Source: Rhodococcus sp. 14-2470-1b
Lineage (GTDB): Bacteria > Actinomycetota > Actinomycetes > Mycobacteriales > Mycobacteriaceae
DNA length: 64,000 nt
Direction of reading: 5' to 3'
Assembly: GCF_002259415.1 (NCBI RefSeq)
Contig: NZ_NPFY01000025.1
Coordinates: 112,539 to 176,538 of the forward strand
The position numbers and the translations under genes are program-made. Position 1 is the first letter of the stretch; every line of letters begins with the position of its first letter. The notes below the pieces were generated by a model. The model was not told the origin of the DNA and made no database searches. It saw only the letters and a list, made by a program, of their open reading frames with translations. Shown here piece after piece: positions 8,986 through 18,000 of this stretch.

Positions 8986-9802
8986 GGCGCGAGCCACCGT
9001 CGACGGCGATGCTGTGCCCGGTCACGTAGCGTGCGCTGTCCGACAACAGGAACAGGAGTGGACCGAAGACCTCCTCGGGTGCGCCGAGGCGGTGCAGCGG
9101 TACGGCGTCGAGCGCCTTTGCGAGGGCTTCGGGGTCTTCTTGGACCCAACGGGTCATCTCGGTGTCGATGTAGCCGGGTGCGATGGAGTTGACGCGAATG
9201 CCGATGTCGCCGAATTCCACAGCGAGGGACTCCGTCAGATGTGCGACGGCCGCCTTCGAGGTGCAGTAGGCGCCACGGCCCTTGCGGACACGCAGTGCGG
9301 ACACCGAGGACATGTTGACGATGGCGCCGCCCTCGCTCATGTGCCTGCCTGCCGCCTGAGAACCGAACAGGACTCCCTCTACGTTGACGCTCAGCGTCGC
9401 ATTGATCTGCTCCGGCGTGATGTCGGCAGCAAGGGCGAACGGGAAGATGCCCGCGTTGTTGATCCAGAAGTCGATTCGGCCGAACTCTGAAAGAGCGGTC
9501 TGCGCCAGGGCTTCGTGATCGTCGGCGACGGTGACGTCGATGCGCGCGCCGACGACCTTTCCGGGCTGGGCGACGAGCTTGTCGGTGGCCAGCTCGCGGT
9601 TCAGCTGCTCGGCTGTTTCCTTCATCTGCGCGTCGTTGATGTCGGCGCCGATGACGTTCACACCGCGAGCCGCAAGACCTTTGGCGAACACCGAGCCCAT
9701 TCCGCGCGCGGCACCGGTGATGACGGCGACCTTGCCCGCGAGTTCCGGGTAGACCGCGGTCATCGTGCGGTCCACGACGCGTCCAGGATTGGTGGTGGTC
9801 AT
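8978..9802 (-). CDS. SDR-family NAD(P)-dependent oxidoreductase, first gene of operon
   Basis: 274-aa classical SDR: AVITGAARGMGSVFAKGLAA, IDFWINNAGIFPFALA, IVNMSSVSALRVRKGRGAYC with YCTSKAA (YxxxK), NSIAPGYIDTEMTRW, ending SARYVTGHSIAVDGGSRHV. A ~14-residue leader precedes the fold. The ATG at 9802 has AAGGAGAG 8-9 nt upstream. This is the promoter-proximal gene of a leftward operon continuing with the flavoprotein, transporter and second SDR. Two SDRs plus an alpha/beta-desaturating flavoprotein suggest stepwise oxidation of an alicyclic or side-chain alcohol; substrate unknown. Confidence 0.88.
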   Translation of the reverse strand: MTTTNPGRVVDRTMTAVYPELAGKVAVITGAARGMGSVFAKGLAARGVNVIGADINDAQMKETAEQLNRELATDKLVAQPGKVVGARIDVTVADDHEALAQTALSEFGRIDFWINNAGIFPFALAADITPEQINATLSVNVEGVLFGSQAAGRHMSEGGAIVNMSSVSALRVRKGRGAYCTSKAAVAHLTESLAVEFGDIGIRVNSIAPGYIDTEMTRWVQEDPEALAKALDAVPLHRLGAPEEVFGPLLFLLSDSARYVTGHSIAVDGGSRHV

Positions 9803-9872
9803 GAAATCTCTCCTTGCGAAAAAGTCTCTCGATCGGGCTGACCGGAGCAGAGCTTGCGGTGGCCCGGGAGAT

Positions 9873-9900
9873 GTGCGATAATCGCACGCAGTGTGCGATA
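9873..9900. promoter_or_regulatory. IclR-type operator, copy 1
   Basis: A palindrome GTGCGATAATCGCAC (9873-9887) is followed by a direct copy of its half-site GTGCGATA at 9893-9900, exactly 20 bp (two helical turns) further on. It lies ~70 bp upstream of the leftward SDR start and ~50 bp upstream of the divergent IclR gene. The same three-half-site arrangement occurs at 14951-14977. Confidence 0.75.
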
Positions 9901-9950
9901 CATATCGAACTGTAGGTGGTCCACCTCACAAACGTCAACAGGGGCGACAA

Positions 9951-10661
9951 GTGACTCATGGTTTCTCGAGTAAAGATGCTGTTCAGCTCGATTCGGGCAT
10001 GTCGAAAACCCTTCATCACGGCCTGGTGGTTCTGGAGCTTCTGGCCGAGTGTCCGAACGGACTGTCCATAACCGAGATCGCCGAAGGCATCGGCGTGCAT
10101 CGCACTGTCGCGCACCGACTGGTGCGGACCCTGGAGGCGCATCACCTGTGCCGTCGGGACGACTTCAAACGAATTGCACTCGGGGCAGGACTCGTAGCGC
10201 TTGCCGAGCCCGTCGAGCAAGATCTCCGAACCGTGGCGCGTCCGGTGTTGGAGGAGCTCGCTGATCAGCTGGGTGCGACGGTGCATCTCGTCGTACGCGA
10301 GAACGACCACGAGGTGCGAGCTTTGATGGTCGTCGAACCCCGCGGCGCGAAGGTACACGTCGCCTTTCGCGGCGGACAGGTGGATCCTATCGACCGCGGA
10401 TCCGCCGGACTTGCAATGCTCGCCGCTCTGCCCGAGGTGGAAGGCGAGCGCGCAGAAGTGACCCGGGCCCGCGCCGTCGGCTATGCGGTCACCCAGGGTG
10501 AGGTCATCCCGTCTGTAGGTGGTGTGTCAGCGGTGATTCCAGGCCGCCGCGGTGATGCGCTGGCAAGTCTCGGCGCGTCCGTCTTCGAGATCGACGACGA
10601 AAAGCGCCTCGGCGCAGCGGTGGTCGCCGCGGCGGCACAATTGGGTCGGCTGTTGCGTTAG
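9951..10661 (+). CDS. IclR-family transcriptional regulator
   Basis: N-terminal winged helix (LHHGLVVLELLAECPNGLSI, then TEIAEGIGVHRTVAHRLVRT) followed by the IclR effector domain (LRTVARPVLEELADQLGATV, VHVAFRGGQVDPIDRGSAGL). The GTG at 9951 (236 aa) follows AGGGG by a suitable distance; an ATG at 9999 would still keep the whole DNA-binding domain, and an ATG at 9891 would overlap the operator. Divergent from the SDR/flavoprotein/MFS operon, it most likely controls that operon and, judging from the repeated operator, the SnoaL-like gene at 14.9 kb. Its last 4 bp overlap the convergent fahA stop. Confidence 0.85.
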   Translation: MTHGFSSKDAVQLDSGMSKTLHHGLVVLELLAECPNGLSITEIAEGIGVHRTVAHRLVRTLEAHHLCRRDDFKRIALGAGLVALAEPVEQDLRTVARPVLEELADQLGATVHLVVRENDHEVRALMVVEPRGAKVHVAFRGGQVDPIDRGSAGLAMLAALPEVEGERAEVTRARAVGYAVTQGEVIPSVGGVSAVIPGRRGDALASLGASVFEIDDEKRLGAAVVAAAAQLGRLLR

Positions 10662-11833
10662 TCCTTCTTTGCCGGGACGATGCGGCCGCGGACGTCGCCG
10701 AAACCGATGCGGGTGCCGTTCGGTCCTGGTGCGTTGGCAGCGATGACTACCTCATCGCCGTCTTCGAGGAAAGTTCGAGTCTCGTCGCCCAGTATCGCGG
10801 GTTCCGCTCCGCCCCAGGTCAGTTCGATGAACGCCCCGCGCTGGTGCTTCTCCGGCCCGGAGATCGTTCCCGACGCGAACAGATCACCGGTGCGCGAGGT
10901 GGCTCCGTTGATGGTCTGGTGAGCGAGCATCTGAGCGGGTGACCAGTACATCTCGCGGTACGGCGGGTACGAGACGTCGTGGCCGTTCCAGGAGACGGTC
11001 AGGTCGATATCGAGTGCCCAGGACTGAGTTTCACGCAGATATTCGAGGGGTTGCGGCTCTTGGATCGGGGTGATGGTTCGCGCTGACTCGAGGGCGAGCA
11101 GCGGCACTACCCACGGCGAGATCGACGTCGCGAAGCTCTTGCCGAGATTGGGGCCGAGGGGCACGTATTCCCAGGCTTGGATGTCGCGGGCCGACCAGTC
11201 GTTGACGACTACGGCTCCGAAAACGTGTTCTGCGAATCGGTCCGGTGTGATCGGGCCGTTCGACGGGATTCCGACGACGAAGCCCATCTCTGCCTCGATG
11301 TCGAGTCGAGTGCTCGGCCCGAAGGACGGCATCGCCTGATCGGGCGCCTTGCGTTGACCGTTCGGTCGCGCGATGTCCGTTCCGGAGACGACGACGGTAC
11401 CTGAGCGACCGTGGTATCCGACCGGAAGGTGTTTCCAGTTGGGCAGCAACGGTTCTGCGTCGGGACGAAACAGACGACCGAGATTGGTGGCGTGATGTTC
11501 CGAGGCGTAGAAGTCCACGTAATCGGCCACGTCGAACGGCATGTGCATCGTGACGGTGTCGAGCGGGTGAATTGCGTCGGTTGGGACGGAGTCTGTCGTG
11601 ACGGCCTCGGTGAGCGTGGTGCGGACCTCGATCCAGCGCGCGCGGCCCTGAGCCATGAAGGGGTTGAGAGACGCGTGGTCGAACACGTCGTCGTGCAAAG
11701 CTTGCACGAGGTCGACGACGTTGTTGCCGAGCCGGACTCCGACGCGCTTGTCGGTCGTACCGGTCGAAAAGATGCCGTACGGGAGGTTGTCGATCCCGAA
11801 CTCGGAATTGAAAGGGACGTCGATATGTGTCAC
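10658..11833 (-). CDS. fahA: Fumarylacetoacetase
   Basis: Last enzyme of tyrosine/homogentisate catabolism, splitting fumarylacetoacetate into fumarate and acetoacetate. 391 aa, close to the usual ~400-420. Key segments: DYVDFYASEHHATNLGRLFR, PVGYHGRSGTVVVSGTDI, LDIEAEMGFVVGIPSNG, VVNDWSARDIQAWEYVPLGP followed by NLGKSFATSISPWVVPL, and DLFASGTISGPEKHQRGAFI; these carry the metal and catalytic residues (E, E, D, H). I chose GTG at 11833 because AAGGAG sits 6 nt upstream; a frame-open extension to 11872 would run across a palindrome. It is the distal gene of the hmg cluster. Confidence 0.95.
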   Translation of the reverse strand: MTHIDVPFNSEFGIDNLPYGIFSTGTTDKRVGVRLGNNVVDLVQALHDDVFDHASLNPFMAQGRARWIEVRTTLTEAVTTDSVPTDAIHPLDTVTMHMPFDVADYVDFYASEHHATNLGRLFRPDAEPLLPNWKHLPVGYHGRSGTVVVSGTDIARPNGQRKAPDQAMPSFGPSTRLDIEAEMGFVVGIPSNGPITPDRFAEHVFGAVVVNDWSARDIQAWEYVPLGPNLGKSFATSISPWVVPLLALESARTITPIQEPQPLEYLRETQSWALDIDLTVSWNGHDVSYPPYREMYWSPAQMLAHQTINGATSRTGDLFASGTISGPEKHQRGAFIELTWGGAEPAILGDETRTFLEDGDEVVIAANAPGPNGTRIGFGDVRGRIVPAKKD

Positions 11834-11860
11834 GTGGGGCTCCTTCGGAGCTGTGAGCAG

Positions 11861-11884
11861 AAATGTGCACACTGGTGCACATTT
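11861..11884. promoter_or_regulatory. Perfect 10-bp-arm palindrome between unknown gene and fahA
   Basis: Arms AAATGTGCAC (11861-11870) and GTGCACATTT (11875-11884) around a 4-nt centre. It lies 28 bp upstream of the fahA start and just past the stop of the preceding gene (11889). It could be an operator for separate control of fahA or an RNA hairpin in the operon. Confidence 0.6.
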
Positions 11885-11888
11885 CTAC

Positions 11889-12686
11889 TCACAAGGGGTT
11901 GATGAGTCCTAGCGAAATCAGGTCGTCGAGCGGTTCACTGATACTGCAGGTCCCGAACGACAGGAATGCGCGGTCGGTGTCGATCGCGGCGACTTCTTTC
12001 GCCACGACATCGGGATCCCGGATCGCGAGGATGCGTTCGAGATCACGAACGGAATCACCGTCGGCCGCGGCCTGAGCTGCAAGCAGCACATTCAGATAGC
12101 CGTGCTGCTCGAAACCGTTGTCCGCGGCGGTGTTCCGGATCGCGTGATGAAGCCCTGCGGTGGCTTTGAACCGAACACCACGACGGGAGGCCTCGGCAAT
12201 GCCCGCCGCCAGTTCCGCCTCGTCCGGATACAGGTCCGCTGTGACGCCTCCCGTGCGGAACTTCGCCCGGTAACCGCGCCGCTCGACGGCGTCGAAGACG
12301 TCGTTTCGGCGATCGTCGCGGGGGATCTCGACGTAGACATCGACGTTGTCGGCGACGGCGCGCAGTGCAGTCAGGTCGGTGCCGTCCGGAATTGCGACCT
12401 CGACGGCTACGACCGAAACGCCTGGGATCGACTGCGCTGCTTCGAGTCCTGCAGCGACGCTCGACGGGCCTCCAGGAGCGGTCAACGACAGGTCGATCTT
12501 CGTGGGCGTCAGCTCATGTAGTCGCGGGATCGGGAAGACGAACGGCCCGACGAGATGTGCGTAGGCTGCGTCGCGGTAGCCGAGGTGCTGCGGCACCGCG
12601 TGGCCCAGAGGTGCGTTGCCGGGCGGGAACAGGGCTGCGTCGTCGCACAGTCCGTGGAAGAGCTCCGGTATCGAGGATGCGGTCAC
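11889..12686 (-). CDS. Conserved protein of the homogentisate cluster, function unknown
   Basis: 265 aa, cytoplasmic, no transmembrane segment. Starts MTASSIPELFHGLCDDAALF followed by PPGNAPLGHAV; repeated beta-alpha units (VDVYVEIPRD, RAKFRTGGVTADLYPDEAEL, RRGVRFKATAGLHHAIRNT) suggest a TIM-barrel-like fold, with KATAGLHHAI the most motif-like stretch. Its start overlaps the hmgA stop by 4 bp (ATGA), and fahA follows 55 bp downstream, so it is part of the homogentisate operon. The pathway between hmgA and fahA needs maleylacetoacetate isomerization; no glutathione-S-transferase-like isomerase is present here. This protein is a candidate for that or an accessory role, as inference only. Confidence 0.75.
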   Translation of the reverse strand: MTASSIPELFHGLCDDAALFPPGNAPLGHAVPQHLGYRDAAYAHLVGPFVFPIPRLHELTPTKIDLSLTAPGGPSSVAAGLEAAQSIPGVSVVAVEVAIPDGTDLTALRAVADNVDVYVEIPRDDRRNDVFDAVERRGYRAKFRTGGVTADLYPDEAELAAGIAEASRRGVRFKATAGLHHAIRNTAADNGFEQHGYLNVLLAAQAAADGDSVRDLERILAIRDPDVVAKEVAAIDTDRAFLSFGTCSISEPLDDLISLGLINPL

Positions 12687-13876
12687 GACGCCGGTCCTCG
12701 CCCAGCCCAGCTCCAGGCATAAGCCGGGTCTTCGCAGGCGAGCGCGCCCTCGCCGAGTTCGAGGGGGCGGAACGTGTCGACCATGACGGCGAGTTCGTCG
12801 AAGAACTCGGCGCCGATACTACGTTCGTACGCGCCGGGCTGGGGACCATGAGCATGTCCGCCAGGATGGATGGAGATCGAGCCCTGCCCGATGCCCGAGC
12901 CCTTACGGGCTTCGTAGTCGCCGCCGACGTAGAACATGATCTCGTCGGAGTCGACATTGGAGTGGTAGTACGGCACCGGAATCGACAGCGGGTGGTAGTC
13001 GACCTTGCGCGGCACGAAGTTGCAGATGACGAAATTGTCGCCCTCGAACGCCTGATGCGCAGGCGGGGGCTGGTGCACACGACCGGTGATGGGTTCGTAG
13101 TCGGAGATGTTGAACGTGTACGGATACAGGCATCCGTCCCAGCCGACGACGTCGAACGGGTGGTTCGGATACACGTAGCGGGTGCCGACGATTCCAGTGG
13201 ATCCACGGTGTTTGACGAGGACCTCGACATCTGTGCCCTCGGCAAGCAAAGGGGCGGCCGGACCGTGAAGGTCACGCTCGCAGAACGGTGCGTTCTCCAG
13301 GAGCTGGCCGAACTTCGACAGGTACCGCTTGGGCGGGACGATGTGGCTGTTCGCCTCCATCGCGTAAGCGCGTATCTCGCCGTCGGGGACCCAGCGATGC
13401 GTCGTCGCGCGGGGGATCAGTACGTAGTCGCCTTGGCGTGCCTGCAGTGCGCCGAACACGGTTTCGACTGTAGCGCTGCCGGATTCGACATAGACCATCT
13501 CGTCGCCGGTCGAATTACGGTACAGCGGCGACGGCTTCGTGGCGACGACGTACGAGATTCGGACGTCACCGTTTCCGAGGATCAGTCGGCGGCCGTCGAC
13601 CACGTCGGTCTCTGCGACGACGTCCGGCGGGAACAGATCGTGCAGCTTCAGGTGTCGTGGTTTTAGTGGGTGATTCGGCGTCGTCGACTGGTCGGGTAAC
13701 TCCCAGACGGTCGCGTCGACGATCGCCGATGGGATGTGGCGGTGATAGAGCAGCGACGAATCCGAGGAGAAGCCCTCCTCGCCCATCAACTCTTCGTAGT
13801 ACAAGCCTCCGTCGGGTGTCCGGTGCTGAGTGTGACGCTTCGGCGGTACCGAGCCGAGTTGCCGGTAGTAGGCCAC
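12683..13876 (-). CDS. hmgA: Homogentisate 1,2-dioxygenase
   Basis: Fe(II) ring-cleavage enzyme converting homogentisate to maleylacetoacetate. 397 aa, a cupin-type protein. Family signals: N-terminal MAYYRQLGSVPPKRHTQHR, GDYVLIPRATTHRWVPDGEI, then the C-terminal metal region YYHSNVDSDEIMFYVGGDYE and SIHPGGHAHGPQPGAYERSI, supplying His/Glu/His ligands, and EFFDELAVMVDTFRPLELGE. The GTG start at 13876 has TAGGAG 6 nt upstream. Overlaps the next gene by ATGA, so translation is coupled. A MarR gene lies 75 bp upstream and an imperfect palindrome at 13905-13922 may be its operator. Confidence 0.95.
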   Translation of the reverse strand: MAYYRQLGSVPPKRHTQHRTPDGGLYYEELMGEEGFSSDSSLLYHRHIPSAIVDATVWELPDQSTTPNHPLKPRHLKLHDLFPPDVVAETDVVDGRRLILGNGDVRISYVVATKPSPLYRNSTGDEMVYVESGSATVETVFGALQARQGDYVLIPRATTHRWVPDGEIRAYAMEANSHIVPPKRYLSKFGQLLENAPFCERDLHGPAAPLLAEGTDVEVLVKHRGSTGIVGTRYVYPNHPFDVVGWDGCLYPYTFNISDYEPITGRVHQPPPAHQAFEGDNFVICNFVPRKVDYHPLSIPVPYYHSNVDSDEIMFYVGGDYEARKGSGIGQGSISIHPGGHAHGPQPGAYERSIGAEFFDELAVMVDTFRPLELGEGALACEDPAYAWSWAGRGPAS

Positions 13877-13904
13877 GAGATCTCCTAGATGTGTCCTGAG
13901 CTGA

Positions 13905-13922
13905 TAGTAAACACATTAACTA
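13905..13922. promoter_or_regulatory. Imperfect palindrome upstream of hmgA, possible MarR operator
   Basis: TAGTAAACACATTAACTA, an AT-rich 18-bp imperfect palindrome (TAGT...ACTA ends) located 29-46 bp upstream of the hmgA GTG and downstream of the MarR gene. Size and symmetry fit MarR-type sites; no direct evidence of binding. Confidence 0.4.
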
Positions 13923-13951
13923 GTTTGGAGTGATCTGTGCAACCCTGGCCG

Positions 13952-14479
13952 TCAATTGCGCCCGCGAACGTCGAACTGGCTGCGGTTGGTGATCAGCTTG
14001 TTCAGCAGCATGACGAGAATCCGCTGCTCGGGTTCGGTGAGGACGCTTGCCCACGCCTGTTCGCGCTCGTTCTGTTCGGCGAAGGACTCGACCATGCGGG
14101 TGTGTCCGTCGTCGGTGAGGGCGAGTCGGACCGATCGGCCGTCGACCTGGTCGGGTGTCCTGACGAGCAACCCGTCGGCAATGAGTGTCTTGGACAGGTT
14201 GGATACCGCGGCTCGGCTCATTCCGCTCAGTTCGGCCGCGCGCTTCGGTTCGATCGGTCCGGCGAGCCAGGTCACGAAGAGCAGGCGGAACGAGGACCAC
14301 GACCAGCCGCGCGGCCGATGGATCGAGGATTCGAGGTCGTAGGTGACGATGTTCGACGCGCGGTTGAGCGTCAGGAGTACTTCGGTTGCCAGTTGATGTT
14401 CGAAGCCGTACTCGCCCGCGAGCTTGGAGTTGGCTGCGGCGATGAACGACCAGAAGTCGGGTTCGTCGGAATCGGTCAC
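13952..14479 (-). CDS. MarR-family transcriptional regulator
   Basis: 175-aa winged-helix regulator: dimer helices at both ends, recognition region KRAAELSGMSRAAVSNLSKT followed by LIADGLLVRTPDQVDGRSVR, the wing with the D-x-R-S/R motif (VDGRSVRLALTDDG). It is immediately upstream of hmgA on the same strand, so it probably regulates homogentisate catabolism in response to an aromatic intermediate. The 42 bp before its start are AT-rich (ATAAATGTATGTATCAAAT), a plausible own promoter. Confidence 0.85.
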   Translation of the reverse strand: MTDSDEPDFWSFIAAANSKLAGEYGFEHQLATEVLLTLNRASNIVTYDLESSIHRPRGWSWSSFRLLFVTWLAGPIEPKRAAELSGMSRAAVSNLSKTLIADGLLVRTPDQVDGRSVRLALTDDGHTRMVESFAEQNEREQAWASVLTEPEQRILVMLLNKLITNRSQFDVRGRN

Positions 14480-14521
14480 GTCAGTAACCCTAACGACCGT
14501 GCTAGAAAATAAATGTATGTA

Positions 14522-14935
14522 TCAAATATCGTCGCGGGACACCGTTCGGTAGGCGACACGCCAACTGCCGTTCTCGTGGACTACTCGGTCGTGGACCACG
14601 GTGAAGCGTACGAGTCGAGTGGCGCCACCTCGAGGAGTCGCCATGATCTGCAGATAGCAGTCCACGTCCAGTGAGCCGTCCTGGCGATCGTCGACGGAGA
14701 GATTCGTGATCACATGGCGGCGCTTTTCCCGTGCGGCAGTGGCATCGGCGAAGAACTGCTCCGCAAACGCCGTCAGCGCGGCCGTGCCGACTGCGGGCTG
14801 CGGGTAGCTCGGTGAATCGAATACCCCGTCCTGGGTGAACGTGCGCGCCCATTCGTCCGCGCGTCCCGAGTCGATCGCATGACTTTGGCGGCCGTAGAGA
14901 AGTTGTATCGCAGTAGCAGTCTCCGCGTCGATCAT
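14522..14935 (-). CDS. SnoaL/NTF2-like protein
   Basis: 137-aa single-domain cone-shaped alpha+beta-barrel protein: MIDAETATAIQLLYGRQSHA, ADEWARTFTQDGVFDSPSYP, HVITNLSVDDRQDGSLDVDC, and VVHDRVVHENGSWRVAYRTV. Such proteins act as ring-hydroxylating dioxygenase beta-like subunits, isomerases, dehydratases or binding proteins. There is no alpha subunit nearby. Its promoter carries the same operator as the 9.8-kb operon, 16-42 bp upstream, so it likely belongs to the IclR-controlled pathway, for example as a dehydratase or isomerase (inference). Confidence 0.75.
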   Translation of the reverse strand: MIDAETATAIQLLYGRQSHAIDSGRADEWARTFTQDGVFDSPSYPQPAVGTAALTAFAEQFFADATAAREKRRHVITNLSVDDRQDGSLDVDCYLQIMATPRGGATRLVRFTVVHDRVVHENGSWRVAYRTVSRDDI

Positions 14936-14950
14936 GAAGCTCCCTCAGCC

Positions 14951-14977
14951 GTGCGATAAACGCACATAATGTGCGAT
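14951..14977. promoter_or_regulatory. IclR-type operator, copy 2
   Basis: GTGCGATAAACGCAC at 14951-14965 plus GTGCGAT at 14971-14977, again with a 20-bp repeat period and on the same strand relative to its leftward target gene as the site at 9873. Differs from copy 1 by one base in the 15-bp palindrome. Confidence 0.75.
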
Positions 14978-15052
14978 TCGTAGTCGCGAGAGTATGTCGG
15001 TCGCTCGAGTAGGGTCAAGTCAGATTTCCGCCGCCGGCGACGAGCAAGGGGA

Positions 15053-18000
15053 GTGACGTTGACGCTGCTGATCCATCGTGCGACACGCACGAGTGTTCTC
15101 GCGTCCGCTCTGGCCGATGTTCTGGCCACGCCGTTGTCGGATCCGTTCGCGGCCGAGGTCGTCTCCGTCCCCGCACGTGGTGTCGAGCGGTGGTTGACGC
15201 AGCGGCTGTCGGTCTCCCTCGGTGGTGACAGGGGCGACGGCGTTGCCGCCAACATCGAGTTCCCCTCTCCGGCAAAGCTTGTCGACGAAGCCCTGGCAGA
15301 CGCTGCGGGCTTCGACCCGGTGGACGACGCGTGGTCGACGGATCGAGTTCTCTGGGCAACCCTCGCGGTCCTCGACGAGTCGATGGACCAGCCGTGGTGC
15401 GCGGTGGTGGCGCACCACCTCGGGCACGGTGCCGACGACCATCGCGCCGGACGTCGGTGGTCCACGGCGGCTCATCTGGCGGGTCTGTTCCGCACCTACG
15501 GGGCGGACCGGCCGCTCATGCTCGTCGACTGGCAGCGCGGCGTCGACAGTGACGGACTCGGCGGCGACCTGCCGGAGGATCTGCGTTGGCAAGCCGAGCT
15601 GTGGCGCGCGGTCCGTGAACGTATCGGCACGCCGAGTCCGGCGGAACGGCTCTCGGAAAGCTGTGACGTCGTGCGGAGCCGTCCCGATCTTCTCCGGCTT
15701 CCGGACCGATTGTCGATCTTCGGCGCTACTCGTCTGACGACCGATCAACTGCAGGTGGTCGCAGCCATTTCAGCGCATCGAGACGTGCACTTCTGGCTTC
15801 CGCATCCCAGTCGTGCGCTGTGGGACGAGAGGGCGCGGTCGAATTCCATCGTCAAGCGTGCGGACGACCGATCGATCCTGACGATCGATCACCCGCTGCT
15901 CGCCAGCCTGTCCCGGGACGTCCGAGAGCTCCAGTCGAGACTCCTTGCTCTGGACGCCAGGATCGTCGATCGCGCCGAGGAAGAATCCTTCGAAGTACCC
16001 ACCCTGCTCGGACGTGTCCAAGCCGATATCGAAGCTGCACGCGCGCCGGTGCATTCGGCGACACCCGACGGAACCATCGCCGTGCACGCGTGCCATGGCG
16101 CGGCCAGGCAGGTGGAGGTCCTCCGCGAGGTGTTGCTCCACGCCTTCGAGGAGGATCCGACACTCGAACCGCGTGACGTGGTGGTGATGTGTCCGGACGT
16201 CGAGACCTACGCACCGTTGATCAGAGCGACGTTCGGACTGGGTTCGCTGGATCATCCCGGGCACTCGCTCAGGGTGCGCCTCGCCGACCGCAGTCTCCGT
16301 CAGACCAACCCGATGCTGTCCGTCGTGGCGACAGTGCTCGATCTCGCCGTCGGGCGGATCACCGCGAGCGAAGTTCTCGACTTGCTTGCCGCCGAACCCG
16401 TTCGACGGCAGTTCTCGCTCACCGACGACGATCTGGAACGACTCCGCGAGTGGACGCAGGTGGCTGGCGCACGTTGGGGCCTGAACTCCCGGCAGCGACG
16501 CGACGTCGGCTTGGACGACTTCACCGAGAACACGTTCTTCGCCGCCGTCGATCGACTGCTTCTGGGAGTATCGGCCGACGAAACCGCGCACCACTGGCTC
16601 GGACGTGCCCTGCCCGTCGACGACGTCGACGGCAGCGACATCGATCTGACCGGGCGTCTGGCGGAATTCATCGACCGCCTTGCCAGCGTCGTACGCGACA
16701 TGCAGGGAACCTCCACCACGTCCGAGTGGCGTCGTGCCCTGGTTCGAGCACTCGACCTCCTCGCCGACGTGGCACCGGCCGACGCGTGGCAGCGAGCGCA
16801 GGCACTGCGTGAGATCGCGGCCGCCACACGTCACGGCGATGCGGCACCGCTCCGGCTCGCCGACGTCCGGGCCATGCTCGCCCGAGCGCTCGCAGGCCGC
16901 CCGTCTCGAACGAATTTCAGGACGGGCGAGCTGACGGTGTGCACCATGGTTCCGATGCGTTCGGTTCCGCATCGGGTGGTAGTACTTCTCGGCCTCGACG
17001 ACGAAGTGTTCCCCCGCACAGGCGGCATGGACGGGGACGACGTGCTCGCCAGGGATCCAGCACCTGGTGAACGGGACGTCCGCAGCGAGGACCGTCAGTT
17101 GCTGCTCGACGCGGTGATGTCCGCCGGGCAGAAATTGTTGCTGTTCTACACCGGCGCCGACCCCGTGAACGGATCCACCAAACCTCCGGCGATACCGCTG
17201 AGCGAGCTGCTCGACGTCGTACGCACCACCGCAGGCGCCGACGTGGTCCGCCGACATCCGTTGCAGCCGTTCGATGCGCGAAACTTCGATGCCGAGAATC
17301 CGTTCAGCTTCGACGCCGTGTCGTTGAAGGGTGCGCTCGCCGCCCAGAAGGACAGCGTCCCCGCCGACGAGTTCCTGCCGAGTCGCCTGCCGGCCCGCAC
17401 GCCGACCGATGTCGCGCTCGCCGACCTGGTGTCGTTCTTCGAGAACCCGATTGCGGGTTTCCTGAAGCAACGCCTCGGTGTGCGGATTCCCGAGACCGAC
17501 GACGACATCGCCGATTCGCTCGACATCACCCTCGACGGCCTTCAGCGGTGGGAAGTCGGGGACCGGATGTTGAACGAGATGCTCTCCGGTACCGAGCTGG
17601 ACGACTTCCGTGCGGCGGAAATGCGTCGTGGAACGTTGCCGCCCTTCGAATTCGGAGCCCGGTCCCTGAGAGACATCGTCACCGGCGTCGACACTCTCTA
17701 CGAGGCCTCGCGAGAGATACACCTCGTTCCTCCCCGCGTGGTGGACATCTCGGTGGACCTCGGCGGTGGACGCAGGCTCACCGGGACGGTCACCGGAATT
17801 CACGGTGACGTCATCGCGCGCACGTCGTACTCCAAGCTCGCTCCCAAGCACCGGATCGCTGCGTGGATCAGACTTCTGGCCGTTGCTGCGCAGGACGGTT
17901 CGCGTCCCTGGCTGGCCGTGACGACAGGCCGCAGGATGGGATATCACCCGATGCGATCGACGATGAACGCGCCGACCGACGCTCTCGCGGTGTTGGCGGA

